The notes: a model not told the origin generated them from the sequence alone. Shown: positions 17,156-26,348, counted from the stretch's first letter. The stretch: DNA of 64,000 nt from Nocardia harenae NBRC 108248 (GCF_001612885.1 NZ_BDBH01000004.1:868001-932000), one strand, 5' to 3'. Numbers and translations are program-made.

Positions 17156-18376
17156 ATGTCCGTCGACAGTTCGACCCGAGCGGGGCTGACCCTGTCGGGC
17201 AAGCCGATGTCGTCGTCCCTGCAGGATGTACGGTCGCTGTCCCGTCAGATGGTGGGGCACTTCGTCGCGAACGTGGTGCCCTGCGGAACCCTACCCGGCG
17301 ACGCCATCTCCGGCGATGTCACCACGATCACCCGAGTCTGCCTCGAGTTCGCGGTGAGCATGCTCGACGGCAAGGACATTCCGGAGAAGCTGCAGCGGCT
17401 GCAGGACGCGGCCGCGGGGTGGGCGCGCGAGGGCGTGCCCATCGACACCATCCACCACTCCATCCACGAGGGCTTCAAGATGGGGCTGGACCTGGTGGTC
17501 TCGCAGGCCAGCACCAAGGATTACGACAACCTGGTCGACGGCGCCAAGACCGTGGTCGAGATGCTCGACATGATCACCACCACCATTTCCATGGCCTACG
17601 TGCGCGAGCTGCGCTCGGTGGTGAGCGAGCACCACACCGCGGTGCACACGCTCACCTCCGCGCTGCTCGGCGGGCACAGCACCTCCACCATGGCCCGCGA
17701 GTGCGGCATCGCCATCGCGACCTCCTACGCGGTGCTCGCGGTCGCCATCCCGCCGCACCGGGACGAGGCCAACCCGACCCTGGACGGCCTGGTGGTGGCG
17801 CGGCGCAAGCTGCGCCGGGTGCAGGCCGAGCTGGCCACCCGCTGCGGGGAGACGGCGCTCTCGCTGCTCAGCGTGGACGGCGGCACCGTGCTCATCCCGG
17901 CCGACCGCTTCGACCGCGACGGCTTCGACGCCCTGGTGGAGCAGCTGTCGCGGGCGGCGCAGGTCGGCATCACCGCGACCGTGGTCGAGGCGACCCCGGA
18001 GCAGATCCCGGACGCCGCCGACCAGTCGCACGAACTGCTCGACATGGTGCAGCGGCTGCAGGCCGTGGCCGGGCTCTACCGCTTCGACGAGCTGGCGCTG
18101 GAGTACCAGCTCACCCGCCCCGGCCCGGGCCGGGAGTACCTCGGCTCGCTGCTCGACCCGCTGGACGAGCACCCGGAGCTGCTGGAGACGCTGCAGCGGC
18201 ACATCGCCAACAACCTGAACCGGCAGCGCACCGCACGCGTCCTGCACGTGCACACCAATACGGTGGACTACCGGCTCAAGCGGATCGGCCAGCTCACCGG
18301 CTTCGACCCGTCGCAGCCGTCCGGGCTGTGGTACCTGCGCTCGGCCCTGGTCGCGCGGACCTACCGCGCCTCCTGA
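17156..18376 (+). CDS. PucR-family helix-turn-helix transcriptional regulator
   Basis: A 406-residue protein. The N-terminal half is the alpha-helical sensor-like region common in nocardioform PucR proteins (WAREGVPIDTIHHSIHEGFKMG), followed by a GGDEF-related regulatory region (VARRKLRRVQAELA) and the C-terminal HTH_30 domain (RQRTARVLHVHTNTVDYRLKRIGQLTG, residues ~360-388). ATG 17156 follows AGAAGGAG. PucR proteins are activators or repressors of catabolic genes. The gene is monocistronic, ended by a strong hairpin. A paralogue without the HTH lies at 21764-22729. Confidence 0.9.
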   Translation: MSVDSSTRAGLTLSGKPMSSSLQDVRSLSRQMVGHFVANVVPCGTLPGDAISGDVTTITRVCLEFAVSMLDGKDIPEKLQRLQDAAAGWAREGVPIDTIHHSIHEGFKMGLDLVVSQASTKDYDNLVDGAKTVVEMLDMITTTISMAYVRELRSVVSEHHTAVHTLTSALLGGHSTSTMARECGIAIATSYAVLAVAIPPHRDEANPTLDGLVVARRKLRRVQAELATRCGETALSLLSVDGGTVLIPADRFDRDGFDALVEQLSRAAQVGITATVVEATPEQIPDAADQSHELLDMVQRLQAVAGLYRFDELALEYQLTRPGPGREYLGSLLDPLDEHPELLETLQRHIANNLNRQRTARVLHVHTNTVDYRLKRIGQLTGFDPSQPSGLWYLRSALVARTYRAS

Positions 18377-18385
18377 CCCACTCCC

Positions 18386-18422
18386 GGCGACGGCCCCCGG
18401 CAGCCCGCCGGGGGCCGTCGCC
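18386..18422. terminator. Bidirectional terminator hairpin
   Basis: A 16-bp perfect stem (GGCGACGGCCCCCGGC and its complement) with loop AGCCC sits between the PucR gene (+) and the GNAT pseudogene (-). Confidence 0.85.
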
Positions 18423-18424
18423 GT

Positions 18425-18976
18425 TCACGGCCTGCGGATCATGGTCCAGAAGCGCGGCATCCCGTCGGGCTGGTGGGTGCCGGCGACGTCGAAGCCGTGC
18501 CGCTCGTAGAACGGCACGTTCGCCTCGTTCACCGTCTCCAGGTAGACGGGGTGGGCCGACTCGGCGAGCACCGGGTCGATGAGCGCGCTCGCGTGCCCCC
18601 TGCCCTGCTCGTCCGGGTCGACGCCGAGGATGAACAGGTGCAGGAAGGGCTGCTCGAGCACCGCGCGCTGGGCCCGCTCCAGCTCGGCGGTGAAGGCGCC
18701 GAAGCGGCGGAAGGCGCCGAGCCCGAGCCGCACCGGGGCGGCCAGGAATCCGGCGCCCGCCAGCTCGCGCAGGCCGAGCTCGCGCCCGGGCAGCAGCCAG
18801 ATGGCCGCGCCCGCGCCCGGTCACTCGTCGAGCCTGCCGTACTTGGCGCCGAGCCGGGCGGCGGCGCCGAAGAACCACGGCAGCACCGCGGCCCGGCGGG
18901 CCGGGTCGGGCTGGATGTAGGTGAACATGGGGTCGTCGTGGAAGGCGCGGGCCAAGATCCTGCCGGGTCCGGTCAT
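18425..18976 (-). pseudogene. GNAT-family N-acetyltransferase interrupted by an in-frame TGA
   Basis: Reading from ATG 18976, the frame gives MTGPGRILARAFHDDPMFTY and continues to KYGRLDE, then TGA at 18821-18823, then without any shift PGAGAAIWLLPGRELGLREL and the GNAT core to 18425. The acetyl-CoA-binding motif A is in LGVDPDEQGRGHASALI and the C-terminal LETVNEANVPFYERHGF is typical. The whole would be 183 residues, normal for GNAT. So one nonsense codon splits a gene that otherwise looks intact. It may be a point mutation, a sequencing error, or the 102-residue C-terminal part (ATG 18733) may be translated alone. Confidence 0.75.
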
Positions 18977-19332
18977 GCCGGGATCGTAGAGCGCCGCGCC
19001 GCTCCCGGCAGCCGATTTCCGGCCGGGTCCAGCGCTGCGCGCCGAGCCCGTCAGCCGCTGCCGCGGGTTGACCGCGCGCTGACGCTACGACCCGGGACGC
19101 CCGGTTCCACTCCGTTCCCGGAAGTTCGTGGACGAGCGACGAATAACGGTTCAGCGCTCCGGTGACGAACCACGGAATGGCCGCCGACGAGGTCACGTGG
19201 TGTCGCCCCAAACGGCGAGGCACGTTTCGGTGACATCTCCAGACAATGCCCGGCGACGGCCGCCACCCGGACCCGTGGATTGATCATGTGGGAATCGGTC
19301 CACGAATTCGGGGAACGGCGACAGGAGTTCGA
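18977..19332. other. Intergenic region, no gene seen
   Basis: I find no supported gene or RNA in these 356 bases. There is a short inverted repeat GTGGA...TCCAC around 19276-19303 and a good ribosome site (ACAGGAG) for the next gene. It probably holds the promoters of the divergent GNAT and dehydratase genes. Confidence 0.4.
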
Positions 19333-20316
19333 ATGCGCAGCACCGCAACCAGGGAGATCCCCGTGCCGGTGCACCGGGTCGACGGGCACCGGTATCGGGC
19401 GACGGCGCAGGTCGAGGTGACCGCGGCGGCCGTCCGGGAATTCGCCCGCGCGGTCCGCGACGTCCATCCGGCGCACTCCAGCGCGGCCGCGGCCGCCGAA
19501 CTCGGGTACCCGGCGCTCATCGCCCCGCCCACCTGGAGTTCGATCGTGCTCGGGCGGGTGCAGCGGGAAATCCTGGATATCGTCGGCTCCGGTTCGGGGC
19601 GCGCCCGCATTCTGCACGCCGACCAGGTGATCGATATCGGGCGGCCGCTCTTCGCCGGCGACCTGCTCGGCTGCGATATCTACTTCGAATCGTTCCGGCA
19701 GTTCGCCGACTACGACGTCATGGCGATTCGCAGCGCGCTCATCGCCGCCGACGGCACCGTGGTGCAGACCGGCTCCGCCGCCCTGCTCGCCCGCACCGGG
19801 GAACGGGAGTCGGTGCTCGGCGAGGTCGCGCGCCGCATCACCGAGCGCGGCTACGCCCGCGTCGACGGGCCCGCCCGTGAGGCCCCGCTCCCCGCGCGCA
19901 CCGATCGCGCCCCGCGCCCGGCCGTGCGCTTCGACGAACTGGCGCCCGGTGCCGAACTCCCGCCCGGCTCACTGCTGCTCGCCCACGAGGACCTGGCCCG
20001 CTTCGCCGCCGCCACCGGCGAACCGGCCCGCCCCGACGCGGGCGGCACCGCCCCCGGCATGCTGCAGCTCGGGCTCGCCTCCGGCTACGTCAGCAACTGG
20101 CTCGGCGACCCCGGCGCCGTCACCCGGATCCGCGCCCAATTCGGCAGTTTCACCCACTACCTCCGCATCCCCGCCGCCGGCGCGGTCGCGGTCACGCTGC
20201 GCGGCCGGGTCGACCAGCTCGACCCGCGCACCCGCCGCGCCACCCTCGCCCTCGACCTCCGCTCCGGCGGGCGCCCGCTCTTCGGCTACGCCGCTGCCGA
20301 GATCCGCTTCCCCTGA
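19333..20316 (+). CDS. MaoC/FAS1-like dehydratase domain protein (double hotdog)
   Basis: A 327-residue protein with two hotdog folds. The N-terminal half has the FAS1-like dehydratase region (EVTAAAVREFARAVRDVHPA, YPALIAPPTWSSIVL, ILHADQVIDIGRPLFAGD) and the C-terminal half the second hotdog (FDELAPGAELPPGSLLLAHE, RIRAQFGSFTHYLRIPAAG). Such proteins hydrate or dehydrate 3-hydroxyacyl-CoA/ACP substrates, as in mycolate-type elongation. A clear catalytic Asp-His pair is not evident in the C-terminal half. ATG 19333 follows ACAGGAG; longer versions have no ribosome site. Neighbours do not reveal the pathway. Confidence 0.8.
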   Translation: MRSTATREIPVPVHRVDGHRYRATAQVEVTAAAVREFARAVRDVHPAHSSAAAAAELGYPALIAPPTWSSIVLGRVQREILDIVGSGSGRARILHADQVIDIGRPLFAGDLLGCDIYFESFRQFADYDVMAIRSALIAADGTVVQTGSAALLARTGERESVLGEVARRITERGYARVDGPAREAPLPARTDRAPRPAVRFDELAPGAELPPGSLLLAHEDLARFAAATGEPARPDAGGTAPGMLQLGLASGYVSNWLGDPGAVTRIRAQFGSFTHYLRIPAAGAVAVTLRGRVDQLDPRTRRATLALDLRSGGRPLFGYAAAEIRFP

Positions 20317-20359
20317 CCCCGCTCGGCGGCGATCCGACGCACCGGTCGCGGCGCCGAGA

Positions 20360-21469
20360 TCAGGAGGGCCCGGTCAGCTCGAGCGCGGGCGCCAGCGCGG
20401 CCCACGTGCGGGGCAGCTGCGCGGCGAAATCGGGCCAGGTGTGCATGCCGTCCGCCGCGTACTCCACCGTGGCGGGGATCCCGAGTTGCGCCAACCGCGC
20501 GGCGAAAAGCTCGGTGCAGGCGCGGGATCCGGCCTCCAGAGCCGCCCCGCCCCCGGCCTCGGCCAGCGCCTCCGGCACCGAAGGCGACTGCGCGATGGCG
20601 ACGAGATCGGCGGGGGTCGGCAGCCCCGGCGACGCCGAGAGATACACAACGGTGCCGCGCAACGCCTCCGCGCCGAGCACGCTGTCGTGCGCGGTCCACT
20701 CCGGCGAGCCGGGCGGCCCCCACAGGTTCTGCACGTCGCCCCCGCGCGAGGCGACGGTGATCGTCGTGACCGCGCGGCCGAGCGGGTCGGCGGTCGAATA
20801 GCACCCGCTCATCCCGGCCACCGCCTGATACATCCCCGGATGCCGCTGCGCCAGCATGATCGCCGCCTGCGCCCCCATGGAGACCCCGGCGACCGCCCGC
20901 CGCCCGTCGGAGCGCAGCAGTGACTCCACGATCGGCGGCAACTCCTCGGTCAGGAAGGTCTCCCAGCGGTTCAATCCGAGCGCGGCATCGGTGCGCTCCC
21001 AGTCGCTGTACATGCTCCCGGTCCCACCGCCGGGCACGACCACGTCGACCGGCTTGTCCGCGAAGAACTCGGCGGCGCGCCCCTTGGTGAGCCACGCCGA
21101 GGTCGCGTCCCCGTCCACCCCGTCGAGCAGGTAGAGCACCGGCCGCGGCCCCGCCCCCGACCCGCGCAGCACATCCACCGAGATGATCCGTCGCATCCCC
21201 GCCGAGGCGATCCGCAGCGTCTCCCGCCCATCGCTCCGGAGGATCCGCTCGACCAACCCGGACCTGGTCATGGCGGGATCGATCGGCGGCGGCGTCGCCG
21301 GCGTGCCGGCGGGATCGGCCGGACCGAGCATCGGCGGCGCGGGCGGGGGCGGCGGCAGCGGATCCCCCGACGGCGCCGCCACCACCCCGGTCCCGGAGGC
21401 GATGGCGAGTGCGAGCGCCGCCGCGGCGGCGATGCCGAGCGGAATACGGCGGCGGGTGGCGCGGCTCAT
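20360..21469 (-). CDS. Secreted alpha/beta esterase of the antigen-85/mycolyltransferase-like family
   Basis: A 369-residue exported protein: basic N-terminus and signal peptide (RRRIPLGIAAAAALALAIAS), a Pro-rich segment (PLPPPPPAPPMLGPADPAG), then an alpha/beta hydrolase resembling the Ag85 fold. The nucleophile elbow is GVSMGAQ, the preceding DVVVPGGGTGSMYSDWE matches the Ag85 signature region, and the catalytic His is in DGMHTWPDF. The family transfers mycolic acids onto arabinogalactan or trehalose, but many members are plain esterases. Its ATG overlaps the stop of the upstream 78-residue gene (ATGA), so the two are translationally coupled. Confidence 0.85.
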   Translation of the reverse strand: MSRATRRRIPLGIAAAAALALAIASGTGVVAAPSGDPLPPPPPAPPMLGPADPAGTPATPPPIDPAMTRSGLVERILRSDGRETLRIASAGMRRIISVDVLRGSGAGPRPVLYLLDGVDGDATSAWLTKGRAAEFFADKPVDVVVPGGGTGSMYSDWERTDAALGLNRWETFLTEELPPIVESLLRSDGRRAVAGVSMGAQAAIMLAQRHPGMYQAVAGMSGCYSTADPLGRAVTTITVASRGGDVQNLWGPPGSPEWTAHDSVLGAEALRGTVVYLSASPGLPTPADLVAIAQSPSVPEALAEAGGGAALEAGSRACTELFAARLAQLGIPATVEYAADGMHTWPDFAAQLPRTWAALAPALELTGPS

Positions 21470-21702
21470 CGGGCCACCGCCGGCGGCAGCGCGGCGCGGG
21501 TGCGGCACAGGGCCTCCTGGTCATCGAGGTACGCACCGAGCCCGACCCGGGCCCGCTCCCCCGCCGGACCGAGTTCCCGGTCCTGAAAACGCCACCTGCG
21601 CAGCGTCGGAAGCACGCCGAAGGCGGTGCGGCGCAGATGATCCCGCAGCGCGCGCCCGGCCACCGGTTCGAGATCACGCGCGACGGCGAGGTCGGTCGGC
21701 AT
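21466..21702 (-). CDS. Small hypothetical protein coupled to the esterase gene
   Basis: A 78-residue, Arg/Leu-rich protein (MPTDLAVARDLEPVAGRALR ... LPPAVAR) without signal peptide or membrane helix. I do not recognise it. The case for it being real is GAGGAG eight bases before ATG 21702 and a perfect ATGA overlap with the esterase start at 21469. It may matter mainly for translational coupling. Confidence 0.55.
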   Translation of the reverse strand: MPTDLAVARDLEPVAGRALRDHLRRTAFGVLPTLRRWRFQDRELGPAGERARVGLGAYLDDQEALCRTRAALPPAVAR

Positions 21703-21763
21703 TACAGAAGCTCCTCACCGGCCCGGAAACGCCGGACCCAGCTGCCACGATAGGCAATGACGC

Positions 21764-22729
21764 TCAGGCCGAGCGACCGATCCGCGCGGCTTTGGACGAG
21801 GTGACGACTCCCCTGCGAGCCTGCTGGGGCCCGTCACAAGCCCTGCCGTCGGCGATATCCGGAATGGAATACAGCCCGGGCCCGCGGCCCGCTTCCCGGA
21901 TGTCGTCGAGCATGTCGTGCGCCCGCGCCGCCAATTCCGGGATGCGCCCGGTGGCGCCCGCGGTGACGGCGGCGGTGAGCGGCACCTCGGCTGCCTCGCT
22001 GAGCACCGCGAGCGTCTCGGCGCGCATGGTCGCCGCGGTCATCGCGGCATCCGCGTCCAGCGGGACGAGGACGGTGCCGCCGTCGGCGCCGAGCAGCGCG
22101 AGCGCCCGCGAGCCGAAGGGGATGGCGAGCGCCGCCTGCACCCGGCGCAGCTTGCGTCTGGCCACCGAGGCGGCGCCGAAGCCGCGCTCCTCGTCCGGGT
22201 GCGGGGGGATGGCCAGCGCGATCACCTGATACGACTCGGCCACCCGGATCCCGCTCTGCCGCGCCATCCGGTGCACCCCGTGCCCGCCGAGCAGCGCGGC
22301 CACCAGGGTCTGCGCGGCGGTCTGGTGCTCGCGGGCCACCGCGCGGTGCTCGTCGGCGTAGGCCGCCGACGCCAGCACCGTCACCCGCTCCAGCGCGCGC
22401 AGCAGCAGCTCGGCGCCCTCGACCACCGGCAGCGCCTCCGGCCCCGACTCCGCGGCCAGCAGCTCCAGCCCGGCCCGCACGCCGTCGTGGCAGGCCTCGA
22501 GCACCGCCTCCAGCGCGACGCCCTCGCGCGCCCAGCGGGCCGCCGCCCCGCCCGGGTCGGTCGCGGCCACGGCCGCGGTGCTGCGCGGCCGCAGCGAACC
22601 GGCCGCCTCGGCGATCAGGGTGCGGGCGGCGTCGGCGACGTCACCGCCGGGCAGCCCCTGCCCGCGGGTGAGATGTTCGACGAGTTTCGATTCCAGGCTC
22701 GCCGCGCTGGTTCCGTGTGTGCCCACCAT
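21764..22729 (-). CDS. PucR-like protein lacking the C-terminal DNA-binding domain
   Basis: A 321-residue paralogue of the 17156 PucR protein, matching it over the sensor-like and GGDEF-related regions (ARWAREGVALEAVLEACHDG, HRMARQSGIRVAESYQVIALAIPPHPDE, VARRKLRRVQAALA). Similarity ends at DMLDDIREAGRGPGLYS, where the intact paralogue continues for about 110 more residues through HTH_30. Only ~40 unrelated residues follow before TGA, and no HTH remnant is found in other frames before the next gene. So it is a truncation: either a non-DNA-binding modulator or a decayed gene. ATG or GTG starts near 22729 lack a strong ribosome site. Confidence 0.75.
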   Translation of the reverse strand: MVGTHGTSAASLESKLVEHLTRGQGLPGGDVADAARTLIAEAAGSLRPRSTAAVAATDPGGAAARWAREGVALEAVLEACHDGVRAGLELLAAESGPEALPVVEGAELLLRALERVTVLASAAYADEHRAVAREHQTAAQTLVAALLGGHGVHRMARQSGIRVAESYQVIALAIPPHPDEERGFGAASVARRKLRRVQAALAIPFGSRALALLGADGGTVLVPLDADAAMTAATMRAETLAVLSEAAEVPLTAAVTAGATGRIPELAARAHDMLDDIREAGRGPGLYSIPDIADGRACDGPQQARRGVVTSSKAARIGRSA

Positions 22730-23276
22730 GACTACCGAAGGCTAGCGATCCGGAGCCGGAATGCACCCGCTCCGAACCGGTCTTGCGGGAAAATCATCAG
22801 CTCACCCCCCAGCGCTTGGGGGGAATCACAAGAAGATCACGGCGGCTCCGGGAAACATGGCCGAGGATACCCGCGGGAGCCCCTGGAATCCAACCGGTAC
22901 CAGCGGTCCAGCGGGGTGACGACAATTCCGGAATGGCCTTACCGGGAATTGGATCCGGCCGGTCGGCATTCGCCGCATTGTTGCGGGAGCGCGGGGGAGA
23001 CGCAGCGCCGGCCGCGCATTCCCGGCGCTGCGCCGCGCCAACGATAAACCCGCCGAACACCGGCCCCCGGTTTCGCCCGGCAATTCTGGAGACCGTCATG
23101 ACGCGGCGCCGTCCACCACAGGGACCGTGCACAATGCGCGGCACCGGCCGGGCTGTGAAGTGTCAAGGAATCACCCCGGCCCCCGCATTGCGGGGTGCGC
23201 ACCGATAGCATCGGGCCTTCGCCCGCCGACGGGCAGGGGCGACGCCGAGAGTTCGAAGAAGGTAGACGAGTAGACG
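22730..23276. other. 547-base intergenic region, no convincing gene
   Basis: Divergent promoter region between the PucR-like gene (-) and accD (+). Two structures are visible: a six-base C/G stem flanking AGCGCTT at 22805-22823, and the 15-base palindrome CCCCGC-ATT-GCGGGG at 23181-23195 about 80 bases before accD. An open frame on the minus strand (22797-23144) has no ribosome site, domain or codon bias that I would accept. Confidence 0.4.
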
Positions 23277-24827
23277 ATGAGCGGTACCCGAGAGAAGCTG
23301 GAACAGCTGCAGGCCGTCCTGGAGCTGGCCGAGGAACCGGCAGGCGAGGCCGGGATCGCCAAACGCAAGGACAAGGAGATCCCGAGCGCCCGCGAGCGGG
23401 TCCGGATGCTGCTCGACCCGGGCACCTTCGTCGAGATCGGCGCGCTCGCCCGTCAGCCCTACACCCCCGACGCCATGTACGGCGACGGCGTGGTCACCGG
23501 CCGCGGCTACATCGACGGCCGCCCGGTCGTGGTGGTGGCGCACGACCAGACCGTCTTCGGCGGCTCGGTCGGCGAGATGTTCGGCCGCAAGGTCGCCGCC
23601 GCACTCGACTTCGCGCTGCAGAACGGCTGCCCGGTGGTGGCGATCAACGACTCCGGCGGCGCCCGCATCCAGGACGCCGTCACCTCGCTGGCCTGGTACG
23701 CCAAGATGAGCAGGCGTCAGGAGCAACTCTCCGGCTTCGTGCCGCAGGTCTCGATCATGCTCGGCAAGTGCGCGGCGGGCTCGGTGTACGGCCCGGTGAA
23801 CACCGACATCCTGGTGGCCACCGAGAAGTCGTACATGTTCGTCACCGGCCCCGAGGTGATCAAGGCGGTCACCGGCGAGGAGGTGACCATGGAGGAGCTC
23901 GGCGGCGCCCGCGTGCAGGCCGACAACGGCACCATCCACCACGTCGCCACCACCGAGCGCGCGGCCTTCGACTGGGCGCGCAAGTACCTCGGCTACATGC
24001 CGACCAACTGCCTGGAGACCCCGCCGCTGGTCAACCCGGGGCTGGAGCCGGAGCTCACGGACTCCGACCGCGAGCTGGATTCGATCATCCCGGACTCGGA
24101 TCGCGCCGGCTACGACATGCACGACGTCATCCTGCGCTGCTTCGACGACGGCGACTTCCACGAGATCGCCGAGGACAGCGCGCGCAACCTGATCGTCGGC
24201 TTCGCCCGGGTGGACGGCCGCGCCATCGGCGTGGTCGCGAACCAGCCGATGGTGCTCGGCGGCGCCATCGACGCCGCTGCCTCGGACAAGGCCACGCACT
24301 TCATCCGGCTCTGCGACGCCTTCAGCCTGCCGCTGGTCTTCCTGGTCGACAACCCGGGCGTGCTGCCCGGCGTCGAGGAGGAGCGCAACGGGGTCATCAA
24401 GCGCGGCGGCCGGTTCTTCCGCGCCGTGATCGAGGCGACGGTGCCGATCATCACGGTGGTGACCCGCAAGGCGTACGGCGGCGGCTATGCGGTGATGGCG
24501 TGCAAGCAGCTCGGCGCCGACATCAGCCTGGCCTGGCCGACCGCGCGGATCGCGGTCATGGGCGCGGAGAGCGCGGTCGGGATCGTGGGCAAGAAGCAGC
24601 TCATGAAGGTGCCGGAGGAGCAGCGGGCCGCGGTGCGCGAGTACATGATCAACCAGTACAACGCCACCACCGCGACCCCGTGGATCGCCGCCGAGCGCGG
24701 GTACATCGACGCGGTGATCGAGCCGTCGTCCACCCGGCTGGAGATCCGGCGCGCGCTGCGGTTGCTGCGCGAGAAGGAGCTCACGGTGCGGCACAACCCG
24801 CGCAAGCACTCGCTCTTCCCGGTCTGA
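23277..24827 (+). CDS. Acyl-CoA carboxylase beta (carboxyltransferase) subunit, AccD4/PCCB-like
   Basis: A 516-residue carboxyltransferase. Visible landmarks are [56 protein letters not shown] and [12 protein letters not shown] (acyl-CoA site, oxyanion glycines), and [20 protein letters not shown] and [12 protein letters not shown] (biotin site). The enzyme moves carboxylate from biotin to an acyl-CoA such as propionyl-CoA or a long-chain acyl-CoA. The opening [20 protein letters not shown] is close to mycobacterial AccD4, which serves mycolate synthesis, but no fadD32 or pks13 is near, so the exact paralogue is unclear. The alpha (AccA) subunit is not in the window. Confidence 0.93.
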   Translation: MSGTREKLEQLQAVLELAEEPAGEAGIAKRKDKEIPSARERVRMLLDPGTFVEIGALARQPYTPDAMYGDGVVTGRGYIDGRPVVVVAHDQTVFGGSVGEMFGRKVAAALDFALQNGCPVVAINDSGGARIQDAVTSLAWYAKMSRRQEQLSGFVPQVSIMLGKCAAGSVYGPVNTDILVATEKSYMFVTGPEVIKAVTGEEVTMEELGGARVQADNGTIHHVATTERAAFDWARKYLGYMPTNCLETPPLVNPGLEPELTDSDRELDSIIPDSDRAGYDMHDVILRCFDDGDFHEIAEDSARNLIVGFARVDGRAIGVVANQPMVLGGAIDAAASDKATHFIRLCDAFSLPLVFLVDNPGVLPGVEEERNGVIKRGGRFFRAVIEATVPIITVVTRKAYGGGYAVMACKQLGADISLAWPTARIAVMGAESAVGIVGKKQLMKVPEEQRAAVREYMINQYNATTATPWIAAERGYIDAVIEPSSTRLEIRRALRLLREKELTVRHNPRKHSLFPV

Positions 24828-24844
24828 CCGGTCGGCGGCAGCGG

Positions 24845-25420
24845 TCAGGCGCCCGCCCAGGGCGCACCGGCCCACTCCCGATCCCAGGCGCGTGATCGCC
24901 TGCGGTCGAGGGCGATCCGCCCGGCGAGGTAACCGCCACCGCACAGGATCAGCGCGCCGAGCAGCACACCGGCGGTGAGGAGAACCGCGCGCCCGAGCGG
25001 CGCGGCCGGAGGCGGCGGCTCCACCGGCTCACCGGCGGCGTTCAGCCAGACGGTCACCGCGGCGCCGGGCGTCAGCGGCCCGGTGGCGCGGTGCACCGAG
25101 GTGCGCTCGGCGCCGTCCGGCCCGGTGAACCGCACGGTCGCGCCGGCGACCGGGGCGTACAGCGGCGCGGGCTCGGCGGTGAGCACCGTCGCCGTCACCG
25201 GCCGCAACCTCGCCTGCTCGGCCGCGACCGCCGCCACCTCCGCCCGGTACACCGGCACCGCCACCAGCAGCGCGGCCAGCGGCAGCGAGGCGAGGAAGGC
25301 CAGTAGCAGCAGCGCCGCCAGCGCCGTCTGCATGCGGTCCTCGGGGCGGCGCAGGGGGTTGCGGTCCAGCCCCGCGCGCCTGCAGGTGCGGCGCAGCGGA
25401 CCCGGCTGCCCGAGGCTCAT
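24845..25420 (-). CDS. Rv1733c-family transmembrane protein
   Basis: A 191-residue protein with two membrane helices (TALAALLLLAFLASLPLAALLVAVPVY split around residue 35, and AVLLTAGVLLGALILCGGGYLAG near 150) around an extracytoplasmic domain (VTATVLTAEPAPLYAPVAGATVRFTG). This layout and the RNPLRRPEDR opening are typical of Rv1733c-type proteins, abundant in mycobacteria and nocardiae and of unknown function. Its start overlaps the stop of the TetR gene by four bases (ATGA), so it is translated from the TetR transcript. Confidence 0.85.
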   Translation of the reverse strand: MSLGQPGPLRRTCRRAGLDRNPLRRPEDRMQTALAALLLLAFLASLPLAALLVAVPVYRAEVAAVAAEQARLRPVTATVLTAEPAPLYAPVAGATVRFTGPDGAERTSVHRATGPLTPGAAVTVWLNAAGEPVEPPPPAAPLGRAVLLTAGVLLGALILCGGGYLAGRIALDRRRSRAWDREWAGAPWAGA

Positions 25421-26079
25421 GTCAGGGACTCCGCGGGAACGACGCTCGCGGCACCGGCCACGAGCAGCAGGTGCGCGTCGAAGTACTCACCGACCAGCCG
25501 GGGCAGCGCGTCCGGGTCGTCACCGCTCGCCCAGGTCTGCAGGGCGGCGAGCAGCAGTCCCGACCCCGCCGCCACGGCCGCGGCCGGGCGCCGGTCCACC
25601 GCCGGGTCGACGCCGAGCCGCTCGGCCAGGATGCCGACCGCCGCGCGCTGCCCGCTCAGCCGGATGCGCTGATAGCCGGTGAAGAGCCGGGGCTCGCTGT
25701 CGAAGCGGCGGAAGACCACCCAGCGCCGGGTCCAGAGCGGGACGTCGCCGCCGTCGGCCTGCGCGGCGGCGGCCAGCCAGGCCTCCACCGCGTTGCGGTA
25801 GGCGACCAGCGGGGGTTCGGGGAGCGGGCGGTCGCGCAGCGCGGCGTTGAATACGTCGACGTCGCGGTCGATATCGCCGAGCACCGCGTCCTCGATCGAG
25901 GCGAAGTGCCTGCTGAAGGTGCGGCGGGTGACCCCGGCCCTGCCCGCGATGTCCTCCACCGCCACCCCGGCCAGCCCACGCTCGACCAGCAGGTCGAAGG
26001 CGGCCCGCGAGAGCGCGATCCGGCTGCGCCTGGTGCGCTGCCTGCGGCCGTCGCGGTCGACATCGCCGTCGCCACTCAT
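25417..26079 (-). CDS. TetR-family transcriptional regulator
   Basis: A 220-residue protein with the HTH near residues 20-62 (ALSRAAFDLLVERGLAGVAV, EDIAGRAGVTRRTFSRHFASIEDAV). It is the first gene of an operon with the Rv1733c-type gene, coupled by an ATGA overlap. Palindromic sequence directly upstream (26091-26116) is a likely self-operator. The divergent acyl-CoA synthetase gene at 26403 could be another target. Confidence 0.9.
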   Translation of the reverse strand: MSGDGDVDRDGRRQRTRRSRIALSRAAFDLLVERGLAGVAVEDIAGRAGVTRRTFSRHFASIEDAVLGDIDRDVDVFNAALRDRPLPEPPLVAYRNAVEAWLAAAAQADGGDVPLWTRRWVVFRRFDSEPRLFTGYQRIRLSGQRAAVGILAERLGVDPAVDRRPAAAVAAGSGLLLAALQTWASGDDPDALPRLVGEYFDAHLLLVAGAASVVPAESLT

Positions 26080-26090
26080 GCCGACGAGTG

Positions 26091-26116
26091 TAGCGCGCTA
26101 TTGTCCCACGGAGACA
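26091..26116. promoter_or_regulatory. Palindromes upstream of the TetR gene, candidate operator
   Basis: TAGCGCGCTA (26091-26100) is a perfect 10-base palindrome and TGTC-N7-GACA (26102-26116) follows directly. They begin 12 bases upstream of the TetR start codon, a usual place for autorepression. Confidence 0.4.
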
Positions 26117-26316
26117 TAACTTCACCGAACCTGCCCGGCAGTGCGGTTTCACAACGAAACACCGGCCGCTGCGGTATATTTCACGAATTTTGCGAAATGC
26201 CCCCGATGTCGCCGCAGGCAAATTATGCGCCGCTTTCTGCGTCCGAGACGGCGAAACGCCGTTCCTGCCTCGGAATTTCACTCTCTCCGCCAGCCTGACC
26301 AGGTACGACGGGACGG

Positions 26317-26348
26317 CACTTGACCAAGTGTGTGTCCACGGTTACAAA
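26317..26348 (+). promoter_or_regulatory. Housekeeping-type promoter overlapped by an inverted repeat
   Basis: TTGACC (26320-26325), 17 bases, TACAAA (26343-26348) is a near-ideal -35/-10 pair for this GC-rich genome and sits about 55 bases before the acyl-CoA synthetase start. The inverted repeat CACTT-GACC-AAGTG (26317-26330) covers the -35, so a repressor bound there would block transcription. Confidence 0.6.

Noticed and set aside
22797..23144. 115-residue frame on the minus strand in the accD/PucR gap
   Set aside because: No ribosome site, no domain, residue composition like out-of-frame GC-rich DNA.
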